The notes under the pieces: model-generated | What the model saw: only the letters and a program-made list of their open reading frames with translations | Databases searched by the model: none | Told to the model about the DNA's origin: nothing | Source: Klebsiella variicola | Lineage (GTDB): Bacteria > Pseudomonadota > Gammaproteobacteria > Enterobacterales > Enterobacteriaceae | Direction of reading: 5' to 3' | Length of the DNA stretch: 64,000 nucleotides | Assembly: GCF_000828055.2 (NCBI RefSeq) | Contig: NZ_CP010523.2 | Location: 2,542,001 to 2,606,000, forward strand | Position numbers and translations under genes: made by a program | Part shown: positions 58,093 to 64,000 of the stretch, in pieces | How the letters are laid out: the number at the start of each line of letters is the position of its first letter | Position numbering within the stretch: the first letter of the stretch is position 1

Positions 58093-58809
58093 ATGAATAA
58101 TGAACATCGTCTCCAGGCCGCGCCAGCGCTGCAGGACAAGGACGAAAGCATTTACCAGGCGCTGATGACGGCCATCGTCGAACATCAGTTGCCTCCGGGC
58201 AGCAAACTGCCGGAAGAGGCGCTGGCGGAGGTGTTCGCCGTGAGTCGCACCGGCATCAGAAAGGTGCTGCAACGACTCGCCGCTGTGCAACTGGTCACGT
58301 TAACGCCCAAACGTGGTGCACACGTCACCAGCCCGAGCGTGGAAGAGTCCCAGGCGATCTTTCGTACCCGGGCGCTGCTTGAGGTCGCTAATCTGCCGGA
58401 TGTGATCGCGCGCTGCCAGCCGCCGCATCTGGCGGCGCTGGAGAACATTATTCAGCGTGAACAGCAGGCCCATGAGGCGCACGACGGCCCGGCGGCGATC
58501 CGCCACTCCGCTGACTTTCATATTCAGCTGCAGGCTATCTCCGGCAACCCGGTGCTCACCGAGATGGTGACCCGCCTCAGCCAGCGCTCCTCTTTAGTGA
58601 TTGCCGCCTGGGGCGCCCCCTGGCGACAGGGCTGCCGTTGCGACGATCACCAGCAGCTGGTGGGTTTGCTACGGGATAAAGCCCTGCAGCCGCTCAGCGA
58701 GGCGCTGATGCACCATTTTGATCATATTGTCGCCAGTCTGTGCTTCGAGCGCGATGGCGTCAGCCTGCCCGATTTTTCCCGGCTGTTCGCCGGCCACAAG
58801 GAGCCGTGA
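58093..58809 (+). CDS. hpxS: GntR-family regulator HpxS
   Basis: 238 residues. N-terminal winged helix (IVEHQLPPGSKLPEEALAEVFAVSRTGIRKVLQRLA, shown in part) and a FCD-type helical effector domain (ARTALLEVANLPDVI-like, RHSADFHIQLQAISGNP). HpxS represses without allantoin and helps activate with it, together with NAC. GGAG 7 nt before 58093. Its stop overlaps the hpxA ATG in TGATG. Confidence 0.93.
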   Translation: MNNEHRLQAAPALQDKDESIYQALMTAIVEHQLPPGSKLPEEALAEVFAVSRTGIRKVLQRLAAVQLVTLTPKRGAHVTSPSVEESQAIFRTRALLEVANLPDVIARCQPPHLAALENIIQREQQAHEAHDGPAAIRHSADFHIQLQAISGNPVLTEMVTRLSQRSSLVIAAWGAPWRQGCRCDDHQQLVGLLRDKALQPLSEALMHHFDHIVASLCFERDGVSLPDFSRLFAGHKEP

Positions 58810-59552
58810 TGTCTGCCATATGTATACAAGTGATCAACCCTAATACCAGCCTGGCGATGACTGAAACGATAGGCGCCGCCGCGCGTGCGGTCGCTGCGCC
58901 GGGTACCGAGATCCTTGCGGTCTGTCCCCGCGCCGGGGTGCCGTCAATTGAGGGCCACTTTGACGAAGCCATCGCCGCGGTCGGCGTGCTGGAGCAGATC
59001 AAGGCCGGACGCGAGCAGGGGGTGGATGGGCATGTGATCGCCTGCTTCGGCGACCCGGGGCTGCTGGCGGCGCGGGAGCTGGCCCAGGGGCCGGTGATCG
59101 GCATTGCGGAAGCCGCGATGCATATGGCGACGATGGTCGCCACTCGTTTCTCCATTGTGACCACGCTGCCGCGCACGCTGATCATCGCCCGTCATTTGCT
59201 GCACCAGTACGGATTTCATCAACATTGCGCGGCGCTGCACGCCATTGATTTGCCGGTGCTGGCGCTGGAAGACGGCAGCGGCCTGGCGCAGGAGAAAGTG
59301 CGTGAGCGCTGCATTCGCGCGCTGAAAGAGGACGGCAGCGGGGCGATTGTCCTTGGCTGCGGTGGCATGGCGACGCTGGCGCAGGAGCTGACCCGCGAGC
59401 TGCGGGTGCCAGTGATCGATGGCGTCAGCGCGGCGGTGAAGATGGTGGAGTCACTGGTCGCGCTGGGCCTGGCGACCAGCAAGCACGGGGACTTAGCGTT
59501 CCCGGAGAAAAAAGCGTTAAGCGGACAGTTTCAGTCGTTAAATCCATTTTAA
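58809..59552 (+). CDS. hpxA: allantoin racemase HpxA (Asp/Glu/hydantoin racemase family)
   Basis: 247 residues. The two catalytic cysteines are Cys79 (VIACFGDPGL) and Cys184 (LGCGGMA), the pair that moves the proton between enantiomers. Start MSAICIQVINPNTS at 58809, overlapping the hpxS stop; the ORF extends left through hpxS in another frame. It interconverts allantoin enantiomers so that all can be hydrolysed. Confidence 0.93.
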   Translation: MSAICIQVINPNTSLAMTETIGAAARAVAAPGTEILAVCPRAGVPSIEGHFDEAIAAVGVLEQIKAGREQGVDGHVIACFGDPGLLAARELAQGPVIGIAEAAMHMATMVATRFSIVTTLPRTLIIARHLLHQYGFHQHCAALHAIDLPVLALEDGSGLAQEKVRERCIRALKEDGSGAIVLGCGGMATLAQELTRELRVPVIDGVSAAVKMVESLVALGLATSKHGDLAFPEKKALSGQFQSLNPF

Positions 59553-59564
59553 AAGGGGCAGGAG

Positions 59565-60497
59565 ATGGTAGAGAACCAGGAGCACTATCCTCGCGATCTG
59601 CGAGGCTATGCAGGGCAGCCGCCGCACGCGCGCTGGCCGGGCGGGGCGCGGATCGCGGTGCAGTTCGTCCTCAACTACGAGGAAGGCGCTGAGAATCACG
59701 TCCTGCATGGCGATGCGGGGTCGGAACAGTTCCTGTCCGATATTATTGGCGCCGCCAGCTACCCGGCACGCCATATGTCGATGGATTCACTCTATGAGTA
59801 CGGCAGCCGGGCCGGGTTCTGGCGCATCCATCGTGAGTTCAGCCAGCGCGGGCTGCCGTTGACGGTCTTCGGCGTGGCGATGGCGCTGGCGCGGCACCCG
59901 GAGATTGTGGCGGCGATCAAGGCTGCGGATTACGATGTGGTCAGCCACGGCTGGCGCTGGATCCACTATCAGCACATGGATATTGCCGAGGAGCGCGCGC
60001 ATCTGCAAAAAGCGGTGCAGGTACTGACCGACCTGTTCGGCAAACCGCCCACCGGCTGGTATACCGGCCGCGACAGCCCCAACACCCGCCAGCTGGTGGT
60101 GGAGCACGGCGGCTTTGACTACGACAGCGATTATTACGGCGATGATTTACCTTTCTGGAGCGAAGTGGCCTGCAGCGACGGCAGCCAGCGGCCGCACCTG
60201 ATCGTGCCTTATACCCTCGACGCCAACGACATGCGCTTCGCCACCGCCCAGGGGTTCAACACCGCGGAGCAGTTTTATACCTATCTGAAAGACAGCTTTG
60301 ACGTGCTGTACGCCGAGGGTGAAACCGCGCCGAAGATGATGTCCGTGGGGATGCACTGCCGACTGCTTGGGCGTCCGGGCCGTTTCCGTGCGCTGCAGCG
60401 TTTCCTTGACTATATCCAGCAGCACGACAAGGTGTGGGTCTGCACCCGGCAGCAGATCGCCGACCACTGGCGCGAAACCCATCCGTATCGCGGGTAG
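59565..60497 (+). CDS. hpxB: allantoinase HpxB (PuuE type)
   Basis: 310 residues of the polysaccharide-deacetylase-like (PuuE) allantoinases, not the metal-dependent amidohydrolase type. Typical are YPRDLRGYAGQPPHARWPGGARIAVQF (cited by ends), EEGAENHVLHGD, GRDSPNTRQLVVEHGGF and YDSDYYGDDLPFW. It opens allantoin to allantoate. AGGAG before the ATG, 12 bp after hpxA; last gene of hpxSAB. Confidence 0.94.
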   Translation: MVENQEHYPRDLRGYAGQPPHARWPGGARIAVQFVLNYEEGAENHVLHGDAGSEQFLSDIIGAASYPARHMSMDSLYEYGSRAGFWRIHREFSQRGLPLTVFGVAMALARHPEIVAAIKAADYDVVSHGWRWIHYQHMDIAEERAHLQKAVQVLTDLFGKPPTGWYTGRDSPNTRQLVVEHGGFDYDSDYYGDDLPFWSEVACSDGSQRPHLIVPYTLDANDMRFATAQGFNTAEQFYTYLKDSFDVLYAEGETAPKMMSVGMHCRLLGRPGRFRALQRFLDYIQQHDKVWVCTRQQIADHWRETHPYRG

Positions 60498-60511
60498 CTT
60501 GCTGCCACTCA

Positions 60512-60550
60512 TCTGGCCCTCTCCACAGGGAGAGGGTACCGCCCGGTCGC
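60512..60550 (-). repeat. dispersed palindromic repeat, copy 3
   Basis: Reverse orientation: read on the minus strand ACCGGGCGGTACCCTCTCCC, TGT, GGAGAGGGCC. It is between the convergent hpxB and TauE genes, as in the other two copies. Confidence 0.75.
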
Positions 60551-60584
60551 GTCTGTTGAACCGGTTCACCAGGATGTATTTTGA

Positions 60585-61376
60585 TTATTGAATGAGCATG
60601 GCGAGGAGTACCAGGCACAGCAGCAGCACATAGATGCGTGCATACCATACATCAGGTACCGCAGGGATTGCCCGGCGGCTAAACACTATCCCGGCCCAGC
60701 CGGTCAGGACGAGCAGGCCTAAAATTTTCAGGCTGATAAACCCCAGAAATCCGCTCAGCGGAATGCTGTGCCAGCCAATGACGGCATAGGTCACAGCCCC
60801 GCATAGCGCCACGGGCAAAGAAAGCGGGTTGGATGCGCTAACGCACTCCTGCATCTCATACCCGTGTCGCCGTAGCAGGGGCACCGTCATGACGCTGCCG
60901 CCCACGCCCAGCAATGCGGCAATCATACCGATAACCATACCGCCGCCAGTGACTACTGGCAGGGACAGCCGACGCCGAGCGCTGCCCCTGAAAAAACCTT
61001 TGCGCAACAAACAATCGCTGATGGTTGCCAGCATATAGAGAATAAACAGCGCGCGAACGATCTTCTCGCTCAATATCCCCGCCAGACAGGAGCCGACCAC
61101 CGCCCCAATGGCAATAAACCATAACAACGGAAACAGCGTCTGCGCGGCAAGCTTACCCGCCCGCCAGTTTCGATAGCTGACCCAGCCGGCGTTAAATATC
61201 ATCACCGCCGTTGAGGTAGCCACCGCGACATGCATGGCGTTTCCCGCGAGTTCCGGCTGCCGAAGCATCAGTTGATAGACAAAGGGCACCACCACAAAGC
61301 CCCCTCCGAAGCCGAACAGCACGGTGGTAATGCCGGTCGTAAAGCCTGCCAGCGCAATAATAACGATATCATTCAA
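60585..61376 (-). CDS. TauE/SafE family sulfite or organic-anion exporter
   Basis: 263 residues with about eight spans in two similar halves: TTGITTVLFGFGGGFVVVPF and VIGMIAALLGVGGSVMTVPLL carry the paired GxGGG repeat motifs. Such proteins export sulfite, sulfoacetate or similar anions across the inner membrane. Divergent from the AraC gene by 109 bp, a typical regulator-target arrangement. Substrate unknown. Confidence 0.87.
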   Translation of the reverse strand: MNDIVIIALAGFTTGITTVLFGFGGGFVVVPFVYQLMLRQPELAGNAMHVAVATSTAVMIFNAGWVSYRNWRAGKLAAQTLFPLLWFIAIGAVVGSCLAGILSEKIVRALFILYMLATISDCLLRKGFFRGSARRRLSLPVVTGGGMVIGMIAALLGVGGSVMTVPLLRRHGYEMQECVSASNPLSLPVALCGAVTYAVIGWHSIPLSGFLGFISLKILGLLVLTGWAGIVFSRRAIPAVPDVWYARIYVLLLCLVLLAMLIQ

Positions 61377-61485
61377 GAGAATATTCCCGCCCTGAAAATG
61401 AGCGAGCAGCTTATACCGGTCGCGTACGGCTTCCCATTTGCGTAGCGCTCAATTACCTTTGTAAATCGGTCAGAGGGGGGCAGGT

Positions 61486-62253
61486 GTGCGCAACGTAAAA
61501 ATTGACGAGGTCGATCGGCTCGATCGCGAAGTGGTGGCGTTAGGCAATGACTATGCGCAAGGGTATATACTGCCACCGCACCAGCATCGTCGCGCACAGC
61601 TGCTGTATGGCGCGACCGGACTGATGTATGTCACCACTCAGGACGGAGAATGGGTGGTTCCTCCGCAACATGCTGTCTGGATCCCTCCTGAAACCGTGCA
61701 CGCCGTCAGATTTGTGGGGGTGACCACGCGTAGCTTATATATTGAGCCAGATTATGTGGCCGCTTTCATTAAACACCGTCGTTGCGAAGTGATCAGCGTC
61801 TCGCCGCTGTTGCGCCAGCTACTGCTTGAGGCTGTGGATTTACCACCGTTGTACGACAGCCCACGCGATCGCATGCTGATACAGTTGATGTTGCTGGAAC
61901 TGGCCGCCATGCCGGTCCGCGAATTTGACATTCCGTTGCCGCAGCATCCGGCGCTGCTGGCGCTTTGTCAGGCTTTTTTGCTTAACCCCTCTATCCATGA
62001 TCCTGCGGCACGCTGGGCCAGGGCGCTGTTTATGAGCCAGAGCACCTTTCGCCGGCATTTCCTGAAGCAGTTGGGCCTGTCATTTTCCGCCTGGCGTCAG
62101 CGAGCCTGCGTGGTGAGCGCCCTGGCATGGTTGATAGCAGGGAAACCGGTGAACGAAGTGGCATTATCTCTTGGATACGATAATGCGTCCTCTTTCGCCA
62201 CCATGTTCCGCCGCGTGACCGGGCAGCCGCCATCGTTTTATCACCCAGCCTGA
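61486..62253 (+). CDS. AraC-family regulator with cupin sensor domain
   Basis: 255 residues. N-terminal cupin (ILPPHQHRRAQLLYGATGLMYV, HAVWIPPETVHAVRFVG) and a C-terminal double HTH (WARALFMSQSTFRRHFLKQLGLSFSAWRQRA and VNEVALSLGYDNASSFATMFRRVTGQPPS, each given in part). GTG start with GAGGGGGG upstream. Probably controls the divergent TauE exporter. Confidence 0.9.
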   Translation: MRNVKIDEVDRLDREVVALGNDYAQGYILPPHQHRRAQLLYGATGLMYVTTQDGEWVVPPQHAVWIPPETVHAVRFVGVTTRSLYIEPDYVAAFIKHRRCEVISVSPLLRQLLLEAVDLPPLYDSPRDRMLIQLMLLELAAMPVREFDIPLPQHPALLALCQAFLLNPSIHDPAARWARALFMSQSTFRRHFLKQLGLSFSAWRQRACVVSALAWLIAGKPVNEVALSLGYDNASSFATMFRRVTGQPPSFYHPA

Positions 62254-62432
62254 TGCGTCGGGGAAGGGGACTCCGGCAGCATGTGTCGGAAATGAATGTC
62301 GCTTTTATGGCGTTGCTATGCGCTAACGTAGTCATAAGACAGACAATCCGGGAATGCCTGGCTTGCGTCTTCAGGTACCCCTGCATTTAGTGGTGGCTAC
62401 ATCCAGGCGGTTTATCTATTCTGCCTGTAACC

Positions 62433-62681
62433 GTGAGAAGACCGGAGTCTCTCTTTGTGAACCATCTTATCGTTGAAAAAATCATCATCATCTTTCTTCT
62501 CATCCTGTGGGGATTCGATACATTCAGAACCAGGAAAAGAAAACGTTATGATCCCGCCATTGAAGCCGCTGATGCCAGCGAACGCCATCAATGGCGCTAT
62601 CTGAGATGGGGGTTTCGGATCATACAGGTGGTAGCGGGAGTGTATATCGTCGTGCAGTTGATTCAGGTTTTACTGAGATAG
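62433..62681 (+). CDS. small two-span membrane protein
   Basis: Up to 82 residues. A hydrophobic helix near 14-28 (EKIIIIFLLILWGFD) and one near 60-80 (IIQVVAGVYIVVQLIQVLL) flank a basic, polar segment (RTRKRKRYD). Both candidate starts are GTG; 62457 (MNHLIVEK) has GGAG 10 nt upstream and is as likely as 62433. No family recognised. Confidence 0.6.
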   Translation: MRRPESLFVNHLIVEKIIIIFLLILWGFDTFRTRKRKRYDPAIEAADASERHQWRYLRWGFRIIQVVAGVYIVVQLIQVLLR

Positions 62682-62683
62682 AG

Positions 62684-62700
62684 GCCGCCGGCAGGGCGGC
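62684..62700 (+). terminator. hairpin after the small membrane protein
   Basis: GCCGCC (62684-62689) and GGCGGC (62695-62700) pair around a 5-nt loop right after the stop. No T-run. Confidence 0.35.
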
Positions 62701-62843
62701 GGGACAGAACATCTGGCTGATCAGAATGAGGTCAGACAATAGCGGTTTTCACGTCGGCAAAGGGTAATGTCCGCTCTGTGCCAGGAGCGGAACTTACCCC
62801 GATGAAGTAAATCCGGATTTTTGCCGGATAAACCCCCAATAAT

Positions 62844-63539
62844 TTACGTAGCAGGGATCCATTCAACAATAATTCTTGCCAACTCCCTGGGCTGTTCGAG
62901 CGGAATCATATGGCCGCAATCCAGAATGATTCTTAACGACGCATAAGGTATGGCTTCGACCAATTCTTCTGCCTCCTTCATCGAACGGATGGCATCATCT
63001 TCACTGGCGATAACCAGTGTTGGACAACGTATCGTTGCAGAAGGTATACCTTGCCTGGATAAGGATGATTGCGTGATGAAGGCTTCAAATCCCAGAGAGC
63101 ATCCCATTTTCTGGATAGCTGAAATCATATCCTGATTTGATGTGTTTAGAGGGTGGAGTGACCGGGCAATAGCATGTCTGCTCAGCCCCTTAAAGGTTGT
63201 GGGGGACAATGACTGCACGCTTTTCCGCTTTTCTTCAGCTTCTAACGGCGTATCTTCCCGTAAGGAACTGGCAATAAGCACTAAGGACTCTACACGTTCA
63301 GGGAATTCTGCTGCCAGTTGTCGGGCAATATATCCTCCCATCGAAAAACCTATCAAAGAAAACTTCTCCGGTAGAAGAGTAATCAAATGCTGCACTACAT
63401 CATGAATGGTTCGTCCTTCAGTTACAGCTGCATGATGAACAATACAGTTTGACGGGAGATATGTTTCAAATTCATGCCAAAGCATTTCATTCAGCATAAA
63501 CCCAGGAATTAAAACGATTCTACGCGGCTTTAAACTCAT
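62844..63539 (-). CDS. alpha/beta hydrolase
   Basis: 231 residues. Nucleophile elbow GFSMGGY with Ser66, an acid in ASEDDAIR and His in CGHMIPLEQP make the triad. IPGFMLNEMLWHEF is the oxyanion-loop region. Cytoplasmic, of the BioH/menaquinone-hydrolase-like size class. The gene is clearly more A+T-rich than the rest of the window, which suggests it came from elsewhere. No partner genes beside it. Confidence 0.82.
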   Translation of the reverse strand: MSLKPRRIVLIPGFMLNEMLWHEFETYLPSNCIVHHAAVTEGRTIHDVVQHLITLLPEKFSLIGFSMGGYIARQLAAEFPERVESLVLIASSLREDTPLEAEEKRKSVQSLSPTTFKGLSRHAIARSLHPLNTSNQDMISAIQKMGCSLGFEAFITQSSLSRQGIPSATIRCPTLVIASEDDAIRSMKEAEELVEAIPYASLRIILDCGHMIPLEQPRELARIIVEWIPAT

Positions 63540-63699
63540 AATTCTCGCTTAAATACATCAGTGTATTTATTGGATAAGACAGGTTAAAAATATCTTACTA
63601 ACAGCGACAATATCAAATTGCAGTCCTGGATAGGCGTTTGTCTATTTCCACAGAGTTTCTGAACGTTTCTAACGTTCTCCCAGGCTTCCTCCACCATCA

Positions 63700-63777
63700 A
63701 CAGGCTGATCCCGAATTGAGCAAGCTCTAATGCCCAGGTCCGTGTACAACCTACCAGAGCACTTTTCCGCTTCTCGC
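63700..63777 (-). pseudogene. short-chain dehydrogenase relic
   Basis: The minus strand encodes KSALVGCTRTWALELAQFGIS, the YxxxK-side helix of SDR enzymes, with no Rossmann motif upstream and unrelated sequence downstream. About 26 codons survive. It abuts the stop of the AraC gene, so a deletion seems to have joined them. Confidence 0.5.
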
Positions 63778-64000
63778 TCAAAGCTGACTGTCAGGTCCCT
63801 GCCCGGACCGTTTACGATATTCCCCCGCTGTCACTCCTGTGAAACGCTTGAATGCGCGGCCCAGAGTAATTCCTGAATCGTAGCCCACCATCTCTGCAAT
63901 CTTAGCCAGGGTCAATTGTGGATGTCTCAGTAAACAACGAGCACGGTACATTCTCCAGTGAGTGAGATAATCCCCGGGAGTGATTCCTATTATGTCCTTA
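63778..64000 (-). CDS. AraC-family regulator, C-terminal part (partial)
   Basis: The last 73 codons before the stop at 63778-63780; the start is outside the window. It reads the second HTH of an AraC protein: ITPGDYLTHWRMYRAR, LTLAKIAEMVGYDSGITLGRAFKRFTGVTAGEYRK. The match to cupin-type AraC regulators that control neighbouring dehydrogenases fits the SDR relic beside it. Base composition is more A+T-rich than the window average. Confidence 0.85.
   Translation of the reverse strand, partial: KDIIGITPGDYLTHWRMYRARCLLRHPQLTLAKIAEMVGYDSGITLGRAFKRFTGVTAGEYRKRSGQGPDSQL

Overview
The window is chromosomal DNA of an enterobacterium, most likely of the Klebsiella pneumoniae complex (inference). The base composition is G+C-rich. 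It carries a complete pqqABCDEF operon, the hpxSAB/hpxC/guaD purine-nitrogen cluster described in K. pneumoniae, a bestrophin very like the crystallised Klebsiella protein, and a yciG/yciE stress cluster. Nearly all of it is intact single-copy coding sequence. I found no rRNA, tRNA, complete insertion sequence, prophage or CRISPR array.

Layout. 1-10 kb: a truncated metallo-beta-lactamase-fold protein, a LysR regulator, ymjA, and a stress-type set (two short-chain dehydrogenases, yciG, yciE, a trehalose-synthase-like GH13 enzyme, a DUF421 membrane protein, ydeI, osmC, and several very small ORFs absent from ordinary gene lists). 10-26 kb: an MpaB-type protein, a solute-binding protein without a signal peptide, a CDF zinc-type exporter, bestrophin, a ydeP-LysR-MFS group, a second AFG1/ZapE-like ATPase, katG, a LysE exporter, a second PBP2 and a glutamine amidotransferase. 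26-33 kb: pqqA-F on the minus strand, with a dipeptidase upstream. 33.5-38 kb: a periplasmic alpha/beta hydrolase, a two-component system and a DipZ-like thiol-redox protein on one strand, the best candidate here for an uncharacterised system. 38.0-38.5 kb: a tandem array of three ~155-bp REP-containing units.

38.5-46 kb: a LysR regulator, dat-ddc (2,4-diaminobutyrate to 1,3-diaminopropane), and tenA-thiZ-thiX-thiY behind a TPP riboswitch whose leader can hide the tenA ribosome-binding site. 46-55 kb: a decayed outer-membrane gene, a beta-barrel protein, a DUF4056 protein, a two-gene sugar-type catabolic unit with its LacI regulator and palindromic candidate operators, a PAS-GGDEF protein without an inhibitory site, and a solitary autotransporter-type barrel. 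55-60.5 kb: guaD, hpxC and hpxSAB, with tandem GTATAC sites and a NAC-type motif in the shared promoter region. 60.5-64 kb: a TauE exporter with a divergent AraC regulator, then an A+T-richer end holding an alpha/beta hydrolase, a dehydrogenase relic and the end of an AraC gene.

Functionally the window is accessory metabolism and stress defence: peroxide removal (KatG, OsmC), cofactor supply (PQQ, thiamine salvage), nitrogen scavenging from purines, polyamine formation and envelope maintenance. A 38-bp-scale palindromic repeat appears three times, each time between convergent genes.
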